From positions 1 to 7,971 of the forward strand of contig JASLGI010000266.1 in NCBI GenBank assembly GCA_030149685.1: 7,971 bases of DNA. The letters are read 5' to 3'. The notes beneath the pieces are model-generated. The model was not told where the DNA came from. It made no database searches and worked only from the letters and a program-made list of their open reading frames with translations. The stretch is from Bacillaceae bacterium. GTDB lineage: Bacteria > Bacillota > Bacilli > Bacillales_A > Planococcaceae. Shown here in pieces: positions 1-7,307 of this stretch. The translations under genes were made by a program, and so were the position numbers. Every line of letters starts with the position of its first letter. Position 1 is the first letter of the stretch.

Positions 1-450
1 CTTCGCTCGAATCGTTTCCGGTAGACGGATCGGTGATTCGCTTACGATGCTGTAGACGAGCTGATCGTTAAATAGCGTGCGCGATTCCACCGGGAGCCGC
101 CCTTCGACGAACAAAGTGACCGGTGTCGCAATCGTTGCTGACTTCACTTCTTCTAACGGTACGTAATGAATCGTCAACCAACGGACGGTCGGATCCGCGG
201 CTTCTTCTGTCGTCCACGTTTGACAACCGTCGAACGAAATTTGTCGAAACTGCGGGAAATGAGCGATAATTGTTTCTTTCGTACCGACGAACGTCCACTC
301 TAACGGGCTTGCATCGTTCGGAAGTGCTGATACACCGCGTTCTTTCGACCATTGTAAAAAAGCGTTCCATAACGAAATTTCCTTTTCATCGGCACGCTCG
401 TAAACCGTCCGTAAAAAAGTAAGGACTGTTTCATTCGCTACATCACTCAT
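1..450 (-). CDS. Unrecognised protein, fourth gene of the dynamin operon (3' end outside window)
   Basis: I read this open frame directly: 150 codons from an ATG at 450 down to base 1 with no stop, so the C-terminus lies outside the window. It begins MSDVANETVLTF. The start overlaps the end of the preceding GTPase gene by 8 nt (ATGAGTGA), and an AAAGGAG ribosome binding site sits 7 nt upstream inside that gene, so translation is very likely coupled. The visible part is soluble-looking: no signal peptide, membrane helix or nucleotide-binding motif, and none of the long Glu/Arg/Lys coiled coils of its neighbours. A helical N-terminus (about residues 1-40) is followed by a more beta-like, Trp- and Thr-containing region. 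I do not recognise the family. Position and coupling suggest an accessory partner of the three GTPases; that is inference. It is certainly a real gene, of unknown function. Confidence 0.85.
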   Translation of the reverse strand, partial: MSDVANETVLTFLRTVYERADEKEISLWNAFLQWSKERGVSALPNDASPLEWTFVGTKETIIAHFPQFRQISFDGCQTWTTEEAADPTVRWLTIHYVPLEEVKSATIATPVTLFVEGRLPVESRTLFNDQLVYSIVSESPIRLPETIRAK

Positions 451-2734
451 GTGTACGCTCCTTTAACCAAAGGCGAATCGTCTCGGCCGCACGCTCTTTT
501 TCTTCCAATTCTCGTTCGACCGACTCTTTGCCGTTTTCATAAGCGTTCACGACGCTATCGAGCTCACGTTGCCAACGGTCTAATTTGTCGTGGGCGAGTT
601 TCGGAAAAGCAATCGCTGCCGCTTGTGCAGCGCGGTCTAATTCTAAACCGACCCATAGCTCGTAATGTTCCGCCTCTTCCGCAAGCATTTCGTGGATGTG
701 ACGCTCCACATGTTCGCGTTTTTTTCGTTCGCTTTCGCGCGCAATTTTTTCTTTCCATTCCCGTTCTTTGCGCTCGACTTCTTCTTTCTGTTGGCGTTCC
801 AATTGTGCGAGCTTCTTTTGAGCCGCTTGACGTATCGCTTCGTCGTCTTTCATCGCACGCTCCAAATCTCGCAATTGGTCTTTCCGCTCGTCGTATGACC
901 GTTCAACGTTCGCTTTCCAACTGAAAAATTGTTGGCGGTATTCCAGATCTTCTTCATGATACACTTGATCGCCACCGTCGATCGCTTGACCGATTGATTT
1001 TGCCATCGTTTCAAAAGGACTCGTCACCGTATCAAGCGTCGTGAGAAGGTTCGCTGCTGGATTTGCCTTTCCATCTTTCGCTGGTAGCGCTTGTTGCGCA
1101 GCCCGCTTCGCAAGTTTTTCTGCACCTTCTCGTGCGATTTTTTTCGATGCGGCTTTCATCGTTTCTTTCGTTAACAGTTTCGTTCCCGCTTTCGCCGCTC
1201 CTTTTCCACCGAGCTTCGCAGCGACCGACCCACCACCGGTCGGAGCCGCTAACAAAATCGACCCGACGACGTCCGCCGCAAAACCGACCGCTTGCAACGT
1301 TTTCGTCACGGCGTTCGAGCTTTCTTTCACCCGTTCGACCATTTGTGGTACGTAATGAACGTTCATCTCTTCTTCCAGTTGAGCGAGCTCCGATTGGAGT
1401 TCATCCACATGGTCTGGCACTTCAACCGGTGCGTTCATTACCGCTTCGAGTTCAGCTGTTTTTTTAGCATACGCTCGCGCGCGTTCTTCTGTCTCTAATT
1501 CATACAGAGCGATAATATCGCTCGCATCGTATGTCGTCGGCTCGATCGTACGCTCTGTTCCTTGTACACTTTCCACTTGGAAGGCGACGTGTTCGCCGAC
1601 GACTTCTTCAAACCGTTTTTGAATCGATGCAACGATTCGTTGACGCGTTAACAACAACTCGTGTTGGACGGCGACATTGAGCGCTTCTTCCGATTGTTGA
1701 CTCGACTGTTCAGCGAGTGTCAACAGTTTTCGTTCCAACGTTTGTACTTCTTGCTGAATGAGCGCTTTAAAATCCGCCTCATACGTTCGTAACTTCGACT
1801 GCACGCGCCGCACTTGTTCGTCGACCGAGCGTTGCACTTTTTCACGTTCGATTTCAATCGTTCGATATTCCGCCTCGACGTGTTGCGCGTCCGCAGAAGT
1901 CGCGACTTGTAACAAATGAACGTCTTCCAACAAGCGACGTTGCAAAGCGATCGCCCACTGTTGAAGCGCATGCATGAACCGTTCTTCTTTTAACGCATCG
2001 ACCGACGATGCGACGTCTAACAAACATTGTTCGACGAACGCTTCCAACCGGTCACCCGTCTTCGCACTCACCGCAAAAACGGGATACGACCGGCCGAGCT
2101 GCTGTTCCAACTGTTCGCTCACTTGCTCGCACACTTCTTCGATCGAGACCCCTTGCGTTTCATCGATCCGGTCAATTTTATTAACGACGAAATACAAATT
2201 CGGCTGGTACATCGCAATTTTTTGCAAATAGACGACGTCTTCCATCGTCAACCCTTGCCACGGCATGACATAAATGGCCGCATCGGAGGCGATGATCGCG
2301 CGCTCAGACGCTTCGATGTGACGTTCGTATTTCGTATTGCGCCCAGGTGTATCGATAAACGTCATACGACGCATCCATTCCGGTCCTGGAAGAGCGACGT
2401 GAAGCGCGTCTGTTTCATCGACCGCTCCACCCGCTACGTAATTGCGAAACGCCGATTCATCAAGCGTCTCTCTCGTTCCATCTTCCATTTCGCGTTCAAT
2501 GGACACTCGCTCTCCGTACGTAATCCACGTCGGAATCGCCGTCGTTTCATTCGTATGCGTCGGAAGCAAAGCATCCGTTTCTAACAGTCGATTCAACAGT
2601 TCCGATTTCCCAACACTGAACGAGCCGAACAGCCCGATCGTCAACGTCTGCTCTTCCCGTTGTTGCCATAACGATTGAACGATGTGACGTTCGACCGGTT
2701 GAAGAGGCAACTGTTCCCATTCGATTAACTCCAT
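443..2734 (-). CDS. Dynamin-like GTPase with canonical NKID motif and hydrophobic Gly/Ala segment
   Basis: A 763-residue large GTPase, third in the operon. The G domain shows G1 GSFSVGKS (37-44), a G2 threonine pair (64-65), G3 DTPG (128-131), G4 NKID (185-188) and a G5-like SAKTG (223-227), so GTP binding is well supported. Helical, coiled-coil-prone sequence follows at about 285-345 and 410-475. Residues 479-507 form an uncharged Gly/Ala/Val/Leu stretch, followed by a Lys/Ala-rich segment to about 550, then strongly charged coiled coil at 600-680 and 735-760. By analogy with bacterial dynamins the helices would form the stalk and the hydrophobic stretch a membrane-contact tip; this is inference. 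The start is fixed by AAGGGGG 8 nt upstream, overlapping the previous stop codon. It is not a close paralogue of its two neighbours: the G4 and G5 motifs and the tail differ. Dynamin superfamily membership is firm; the exact role is unknown. Confidence 0.93.
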   Translation of the reverse strand: MELIEWEQLPLQPVERHIVQSLWQQREEQTLTIGLFGSFSVGKSELLNRLLETDALLPTHTNETTAIPTWITYGERVSIEREMEDGTRETLDESAFRNYVAGGAVDETDALHVALPGPEWMRRMTFIDTPGRNTKYERHIEASERAIIASDAAIYVMPWQGLTMEDVVYLQKIAMYQPNLYFVVNKIDRIDETQGVSIEEVCEQVSEQLEQQLGRSYPVFAVSAKTGDRLEAFVEQCLLDVASSVDALKEERFMHALQQWAIALQRRLLEDVHLLQVATSADAQHVEAEYRTIEIEREKVQRSVDEQVRRVQSKLRTYEADFKALIQQEVQTLERKLLTLAEQSSQQSEEALNVAVQHELLLTRQRIVASIQKRFEEVVGEHVAFQVESVQGTERTIEPTTYDASDIIALYELETEERARAYAKKTAELEAVMNAPVEVPDHVDELQSELAQLEEEMNVHYVPQMVERVKESSNAVTKTLQAVGFAADVVGSILLAAPTGGGSVAAKLGGKGAAKAGTKLLTKETMKAASKKIAREGAEKLAKRAAQQALPAKDGKANPAANLLTTLDTVTSPFETMAKSIGQAIDGGDQVYHEEDLEYRQQFFSWKANVERSYDERKDQLRDLERAMKDDEAIRQAAQKKLAQLERQQKEEVERKEREWKEKIARESERKKREHVERHIHEMLAEEAEHYELWVGLELDRAAQAAAIAFPKLAHDKLDRWQRELDSVVNAYENGKESVERELEEKERAAETIRLWLKERTHE
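453..466 (-). promoter_or_regulatory. Ribosome binding site for the partial fourth gene
   Basis: On the minus strand an AAAGGAG lies 7 nt upstream of the ATG at 450, within the last codons of the 763-aa GTPase gene. Together with the 8-nt coding overlap it fixes the start of the downstream gene and points to coupled translation. Confidence 0.8.
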
Positions 2735-2740
2735 ACGATT

Positions 2741-2749
2741 CGCCCCCTT
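2741..2749 (-). promoter_or_regulatory. Ribosome binding site overlapping the upstream stop codon
   Basis: AAGGGGG on the minus strand begins within the TAA stop (2748-2750) of the 753-aa GTPase gene and lies 8 nt before the ATG at 2734. The intergenic gap is only 13 nt. It decides the start of the 763-aa gene and makes termination-reinitiation likely. Confidence 0.8.
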
Positions 2750-5009
2750 AAATTAACTCAATGCGTTCTTGTTTCATTTGTTCTTTCGCCTTTTCAATCA
2801 GTTGTTGCAACTGTTCCTGTGTTTCTTTCGATTGACTCAACAATTGTATTTTCTCATCGAGCTGACGTTGATCTTCTTGCAATTGAGCATCGGCTGCTTC
2901 TAAATCTTGAGCGATCCGTTGCTTTGCCAATTGAAGGGCATCGAGTGAACGGAGTCGTTCACGGTACGCTCGCTGATGGTCCGACATTTCTCGTTCCAAT
3001 TGACGGAGGACACGACGACGCTCTTTTTTCAACTCGCGCTCTTGTTTCCGTTGTTCCACAGACAGTCGTTCGCGGAACCGTTCGTTTTGTTGTTGACGGA
3101 TCATGCGGCGTTGTTCACGTAACTCATCCATCGAAGTGACCGTTAAGTCTTCTTGTTCGCTTTGTGCTTTTTCTTCCAACTCATCGAGTTCGACGTGGCG
3201 CATCTTAGCTTCTTTATTTTTTTCGTGTCTTAATTTTTCTAATTCTTTCAATCGTTCTTCATACTCGTCATTCGACACGTCGACCATCTCTTTTTTATCG
3301 AAAAAGATAAATCGCTTGCCGACGACGCGTTCTTCTTTTTTCATTTGAGGCGTACTATTAACTAACTGCTCGTAAAACCGCACATCTTCACGACTCATCC
3401 GTTCTTCTCGTTCGATCATCCGTTCTTTTCGACGGACTTCACGTTCTAACGCTTTGTACGCTTGAAGCTTTTTCTCTCCATCGGACAATTCATTCAATTG
3501 TTCTTCAAATTCCGCTGCGAGTTCGGCTTGAATCGATTCGGTACTGAAAGAAGAATCAGACGATGTCCGTTCAAACGTCGACCGTTCGACTTCGACGTTC
3601 ATTTCGTCCTCTTCCACTTCAAATGCTTCAAACGCTTCGACTTTTTCACGGAACGTCTCATTCAAATCGCTGACGAGCGTTTGAATGCCGTGATCGACTA
3701 ACCGCTCGTACTCTTTGTAATAACCGGCCCATTCCAACTCGAGTTCTTCGTACAAATCCGTTTTCGTCGGCGCATCGTTAACCGTCTGTTTAATTTCTTC
3801 TTCCAACCGTTTATATTGCGTATCGAACCGTTGACCGTTTTGGTAAATGACGTCATCGAACAACGATTCCAGCTCACGCGTTTGCTGGTTCAATTGTAAT
3901 TTTCGAAGTTCGATCGATTCGTCCAACCGTTTTTGTTCGCCTTCTAACTCTTCAATGTCCGTTTCTTCGTTCATTAACTGTTCAAATTCGGTTAACTTTT
4001 TCGTCAACGTTTCGTAATGATTCATTAAAGCTTGGCGCGGTGAAGCTAAGGCGTCAGCTGCTTGCTCGCCGCCGAATAAATAACTTTCTAGTCGTTCTTC
4101 AAACGCTTCGAAACGGCTTTCTTCCAACAACTGCTCCGGCGTGTAATCGTTCCAATGTTTCGTGATGACTGACGCGTCGCGCGCTTTCAACGCTTGCAGG
4201 GCACTGACTGGGTACAGTCGGGCGTGTTGCGATTCAATCGGGCAGTACGGATTTTCGCGCAAATGTTTTTCAAACGATTCAATCACTTGCTCGACTTCAT
4301 CTTCCGGTACACCGTCGAGGCGGTTTCCGATGAAGAAAATACGGTCGATGCTGTCTTTAACTTCGCTCAACAGTTCAAACTCTGTCTGTTTGCCGAGTTG
4401 CTCCATATTGGATAAGAAAATACTCGCTTGCGATTCTTTAATTTGTTGTTTCGTAATTTTCTCGTGCTCTTCATGAAGTGCTTGAAGACCGGGCGTATCG
4501 ACGATGACGACACCGTCTTTTAAATACGGAGAATCGATGAACAAATCGACGTGATGGACTTCCGTTGCGACGCTAATGTTTTGACTCATCTCTGTCACGT
4601 ATTCATCGAGCGCATCGAATGACACTTCTTCTTTGCGCTGATCGTTGTAGTTTACGACCGCTACTTCACGACCTTCGTTGTCATCCGAGTGACGAATGAA
4701 GTTGATCGTCGCAGTCGTCGGTGTCACTTTCGACGGCAATACTTCTTGTTGGAGAAGGGCGTTAATGAACGTCGACTTCCCTGTTGAAAACTCACCGACG
4801 ACGACAATTTCAAATCGGTGGTCTTTCCATTTTTCTTTTTGACTTTCTAACGCATGCAATTCTTTCGTTAAATCGATGCCCTTTTTCGATTCTTTTTTGA
4901 TGTGTTTATTGAGCTGTTCGTCCAACTGTTTGGTCAATGTTTCTGCTACAATGAATCGTTCTTCCAATTGCCGATTTTTTTCTAACCATTCTTTTTTAGA
5001 TGTTGTCAT
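2748..5009 (-). CDS. Dynamin-like GTPase with long coiled coils (NRLD G4 motif)
   Basis: A 753-residue large GTPase, second in the operon. An N-terminal helix (1-60) leads into a G domain with G1 GEFSTGKST (72-80), G2 PTT (97-99), G3 DTPG (171-174) and an altered G4 NRLD (229-232); LYPVSALQAL (265-274) is in the G5 region. The rest is almost wholly charged coiled coil, interrupted by a short aromatic/basic insert at about 553-580 containing RFIFFDKKE. No membrane helix is visible, so any membrane contact would be peripheral or through that insert. It is paralogous to the gene before it: both carry YYKE[WY]ER (430-436 here), [ST]ESIQ (490-494) and a C-terminus of the form I-x-[VL]-I. The ATG directly follows the previous TAA. 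Its ribosome binding site GGTGATC lies inside the preceding gene, ending 3 nt before the ATG. Likely function is GTP-driven assembly on membrane with its partners; the specific role is unknown. Confidence 0.93.
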   Translation of the reverse strand: MTTSKKEWLEKNRQLEERFIVAETLTKQLDEQLNKHIKKESKKGIDLTKELHALESQKEKWKDHRFEIVVVGEFSTGKSTFINALLQQEVLPSKVTPTTATINFIRHSDDNEGREVAVVNYNDQRKEEVSFDALDEYVTEMSQNISVATEVHHVDLFIDSPYLKDGVVIVDTPGLQALHEEHEKITKQQIKESQASIFLSNMEQLGKQTEFELLSEVKDSIDRIFFIGNRLDGVPEDEVEQVIESFEKHLRENPYCPIESQHARLYPVSALQALKARDASVITKHWNDYTPEQLLEESRFEAFEERLESYLFGGEQAADALASPRQALMNHYETLTKKLTEFEQLMNEETDIEELEGEQKRLDESIELRKLQLNQQTRELESLFDDVIYQNGQRFDTQYKRLEEEIKQTVNDAPTKTDLYEELELEWAGYYKEYERLVDHGIQTLVSDLNETFREKVEAFEAFEVEEDEMNVEVERSTFERTSSDSSFSTESIQAELAAEFEEQLNELSDGEKKLQAYKALEREVRRKERMIEREERMSREDVRFYEQLVNSTPQMKKEERVVGKRFIFFDKKEMVDVSNDEYEERLKELEKLRHEKNKEAKMRHVELDELEEKAQSEQEDLTVTSMDELREQRRMIRQQQNERFRERLSVEQRKQERELKKERRRVLRQLEREMSDHQRAYRERLRSLDALQLAKQRIAQDLEAADAQLQEDQRQLDEKIQLLSQSKETQEQLQQLIEKAKEQMKQERIELI

Positions 5010-7058
5010 TTAGATCACCCGTATCTTTTTAATTTCTTGTTCTTCTGCTGCTTTAATAAACGTTCGCAACAGCCGTTTCGTTTTTCGAATATGTTTCATT
5101 TCGTAATTTTGGTACTGCTCCATCTGTTGTTCCCACGTGCTTAAAACACCTTCTGCATACTCTTTCGCACGCTCTGCCGCGTGAGAAGACTCTTCCGATA
5201 ACGAACTTAATAACATGTCATATAGTTCAGCTTGTTGCGCTTCTTGCTCAAATTCGAGCTCGTCTTTTCTCACTTCGATGACGTCCGCTACTCGTTCTTG
5301 CTCGTCTACAATTTCTTCTAAATCTTCGTGAAGTCGATCTATTTTTTTCTCAAACTTCTGTTTCAACGCAGCTTGTTCTTCTTCCCATTCACGCAACTTA
5401 CTATCATCTTCATAAGTATAAGTCTTTTTAAAAATCCAAAAACCTCTCTCCCCCTTCCGCGTTTCCACCTTCGGAGCTCTACCTAAACTTTTGACATTGT
5501 ATTCATAGTCGATTTCTTCTTTTTTCTTTTTCGTTTCCATTTTCGTAATCTGTTCATCCAGCTGTTTTTTCTCTCGTTCATGTTGTTCGATCTCTTCTGT
5601 CACTTCTTTTTCAAACGCTTCATACACTTCAAACAAATTGTCGACTTCTTCACGATCAAACTGGATACTTTCGCTCGTCGCAGTCAGTTGTTGGAGTTCT
5701 TTTTCAAAGCGTTGCCAATCGATGTCGACGTCGCCTTTCATTTGATCCATTAAGTGAATGAAGTGCGTATCTTCTTTCTTTATCTCTTTCTGTAAATCCG
5801 TAGCAATTCGTTCGTGCAACGATTGAATGTCTCGTTCCCATTCTTTGTAATATGTATTGAACCGCTCTTCGTTTTCATCGTACTTCACGCGAAGCGTCTG
5901 CGGAGCATCGAGCAAATGTTCCGCCTCCTTCACAAAATTGTGAAACGATTGACGAAACTTTTTCTGATACGTCCGTTCGAACTGTTTCAATTCGTTTTTT
6001 CCAGGGAGTTGTGTTTCTTGGATGCCGTCTTCCCGACGATTGAGTAGCTTCAATCCGTACTGTTCGACTTCACCGTAATTTGCACGAGTAATCGCGACGA
6101 GACGATCGTATCGTTTCTGGCGTTGTTCTTCCGCGAGCCGTTCACGCTCTTCTTCGCTCGCTTCTTCCATCGCAATTTCTTCCATGATCGTTTCGAAATC
6201 GTGTCCGATCGAGCGAAGGCCTGCTTCTTTATAAGAAGCATCTTCCATAAATTGTTGAAGCGCTCGTTCCAACGCGTCGATTTGCGAAGCGTGCAACGCC
6301 TCTTCATTCGATTCTAATTTTCCTTGTAACGCGAGAACCGATGACACCGGGTAAAGTGTCTGTTCTTCTTTCGGCACGTAGCCGTCTAAATGTTCCGTCA
6401 CGTGCGCCGCCACTTGCTCCCACTCGGCTGGCGTTAAGCCGTCGACGTGCGTCGCGACGATGAAAACACGCTTTTGACGGTCCGTATACCCTTTCAACAA
6501 ATCGTAATCCGTTTGGTCCATCCCTTTTTGACCGTTGAATAAATAAATGATTGCCGCTGCTTCTTCTAACGCTTCCTCGGTTACTTGAAACGCACCTTCT
6601 GTAATCGAGTTGGCACCTGGTGTATCGACGAGCGTCAATTCATCGTTTAAAAAGGAAACCGGCCAATACAACTCAACGAGTGTGAGCTCGTCTGTCACTT
6701 TGTCGCCTTGAAACGTCGTGTATTGATCCAATTCTCCAACATCTTGAATTTGGATCGTTTTCACTTCACCACTCGTAAAATGCAAGTTCACTCGTTTGTC
6801 TTCTTCACGCTTAACCGTTTTAATTTTTGTCAACACTTTCGTCGCTTCAATTCGACGAGCAGCGAGCACTTCTTCGCCCAGCAAAGCGTTCAACAAAGCG
6901 GATTTTCCGACACTGAACTGTCCGACGACCGCGATTGAATGTTCAATCGCTTCGATCCGTTCTTTCAACTCGACTAACGGAGGACCGAAAATGAAATCAT
7001 CTTCGTACTGTTCGAGCGCTCGGTTGATCTCTTTCACGTAATTCGTACTCTGTTTCAT
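5010..7058 (-). CDS. Dynamin-like GTPase with non-canonical THVD G4 motif, first gene of operon
   Basis: A 682-residue large GTPase that opens the operon. The G domain shows G1 GQFSVGKS (46-53), a probable G2 threonine in IEATKV (73), G3 DTPG (145-148), and THVD (203-206) where NKxD is expected; LYPVSSVLAL (235-244) aligns with the G5 region of the next gene. The C-terminal two thirds are predicted helical and coiled coil (about 290-325, 355-425, 470-520, 555-610), broken by an aromatic/basic insert at 527-552 containing GFWIFKKTYTY, likely a beta hairpin. No transmembrane helix is seen. The G4 change at the guanine-specifying position may alter nucleotide selectivity or affinity; GTP binding is still probable. 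The start is supported by AAAGGAG 8 nt upstream. It is a diverged tandem duplicate of the following gene, sharing YYKE[WY]ER and the C-terminal I-x-[VL]-I tail. Superfamily membership is firm; the role in membrane remodelling or phage defence is inferred. Confidence 0.93.
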   Translation of the reverse strand: MKQSTNYVKEINRALEQYEDDFIFGPPLVELKERIEAIEHSIAVVGQFSVGKSALLNALLGEEVLAARRIEATKVLTKIKTVKREEDKRVNLHFTSGEVKTIQIQDVGELDQYTTFQGDKVTDELTLVELYWPVSFLNDELTLVDTPGANSITEGAFQVTEEALEEAAAIIYLFNGQKGMDQTDYDLLKGYTDRQKRVFIVATHVDGLTPAEWEQVAAHVTEHLDGYVPKEEQTLYPVSSVLALQGKLESNEEALHASQIDALERALQQFMEDASYKEAGLRSIGHDFETIMEEIAMEEASEEERERLAEEQRQKRYDRLVAITRANYGEVEQYGLKLLNRREDGIQETQLPGKNELKQFERTYQKKFRQSFHNFVKEAEHLLDAPQTLRVKYDENEERFNTYYKEWERDIQSLHERIATDLQKEIKKEDTHFIHLMDQMKGDVDIDWQRFEKELQQLTATSESIQFDREEVDNLFEVYEAFEKEVTEEIEQHEREKKQLDEQITKMETKKKKEEIDYEYNVKSLGRAPKVETRKGERGFWIFKKTYTYEDDSKLREWEEEQAALKQKFEKKIDRLHEDLEEIVDEQERVADVIEVRKDELEFEQEAQQAELYDMLLSSLSEESSHAAERAKEYAEGVLSTWEQQMEQYQNYEMKHIRKTKRLLRTFIKAAEEQEIKKIRVI
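5013..5019 (-). promoter_or_regulatory. Unusual ribosome binding site GGTGATC, inside the preceding gene
   Basis: Instead of the usual GGAGG core, GGTGATC pairs with the GATCACC part of the Bacillus-type anti-Shine-Dalgarno tail. Only the upstream TAA stop separates it from the ATG at 5009. In the full consensus AGGAGGTGATC this register puts GGAGG at the normal distance from the start, so the close spacing is not a defect. It lies entirely inside the 682-aa gene, implying coupled translation. Confidence 0.65.
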
Positions 7059-7066
7059 ACGTCACT

Positions 7067-7073
7067 CTCCTTT
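7067..7073 (-). promoter_or_regulatory. Ribosome binding site of the first dynamin gene
   Basis: AAAGGAG on the minus strand sits 8 nt before the ATG at 7058. It is the strongest canonical site of the operon and confirms the chosen start. Confidence 0.8.
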
Positions 7074-7102
7074 ATTTTGGATCTTCTTCATCATACAGAG
7101 GA

Positions 7103-7126
7103 AACTGTACACGAATATGTACAGTT
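7103..7126. promoter_or_regulatory. Perfect 9-bp inverted repeat, probable operator of the dynamin operon
   Basis: Half-sites AACTGTACA and TGTACAGTT are exactly complementary and separated by the 6-nt spacer CGAATA, giving a 24-bp dyad located 45-68 nt upstream of the first dynamin ATG. Two-turn spacing of the half-sites suits a dimeric helix-turn-helix repressor of the GntR or TetR type; the actual regulator is unknown and is not encoded in the window. The stem has few G-C pairs and no following U tract in either direction, so an intrinsic terminator is unlikely. An RNA hairpin in the 5' leader is the main alternative. Confidence 0.5.
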
Positions 7127-7207
7127 GCCATTTATTTCTATCGTTACCTCGTATTTAAGTTACCAAATGCTTAGTCTTTTTTCTATAGAATATAGGTAAA
7201 TAATAGA

Positions 7208-7236
7208 AAAATATTAACTTTAGTACTACCATTCAA
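7208..7236 (-). promoter_or_regulatory. Candidate sigma-A promoter for the dynamin operon
   Basis: On the minus strand TTGAAT (7236-7231) and TATTTT (7213-7208) are separated by 17 nt, each matching 4 of 6 consensus bases. This would place the transcript start near 7201 and give a leader of about 140 nt containing the inverted repeat at 7103-7126. The surrounding DNA is strongly AT-rich, so chance matches are likely. A weaker alternative with TTGGTA at 7166-7161 would put the start just before the inverted repeat. Confidence 0.33.
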
Positions 7237-7253
7237 CTTTTTACACCTTTCAA

Positions 7254-7282
7254 TTGACAACGGGTCAACGTTCTTTCAAAAT
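7254..7282 (+). promoter_or_regulatory. Candidate sigma-A promoter for the PAP2 phosphatase gene
   Basis: A perfect -35 TTGACA (7254-7259) is followed after 17 nt by CAAAAT (7277-7282), which matches 4 of 6 bases of TATAAT. Transcription would start near 7289, giving a leader of roughly 245 nt before the GTG start. The -35 box lies inside a small dyad, TTGAC-N5-GTCAA (7254-7268), which might be an operator half-overlapping the promoter. Confidence 0.5.
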
Positions 7283-7307
7283 AGTAAGTTCAAGGAAAAG
7301 GATGACG

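Noticed and set aside
68..370. 100-codon minus-strand open frame
   Set aside because: Out of frame inside the partial fourth gene, which has an uninterrupted 150-codon frame, a strong ribosome binding site and a coupled start.
451..924. 157-codon plus-strand open frame
   Set aside because: Antisense to the C-terminal coiled coil of the 763-aa GTPase; low-complexity mirror of Glu/Lys/Arg codons, with no recognisable domain.
2027..2584. 185-codon plus-strand open frame
   Set aside because: It lies wholly antisense to the G domain of the 763-aa GTPase, has an Arg/Phe-rich composition typical of a mirror frame, and lacks a convincing ribosome binding site.
2748..7058. The two adjacent paralogues as a broken DynA-type fused dynamin
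   Set aside because: Each has its own ribosome binding site, complete G domain and conserved terminal tail, and the long coiled coils do not resemble a split by a recent stop; tandem duplication explains them better.
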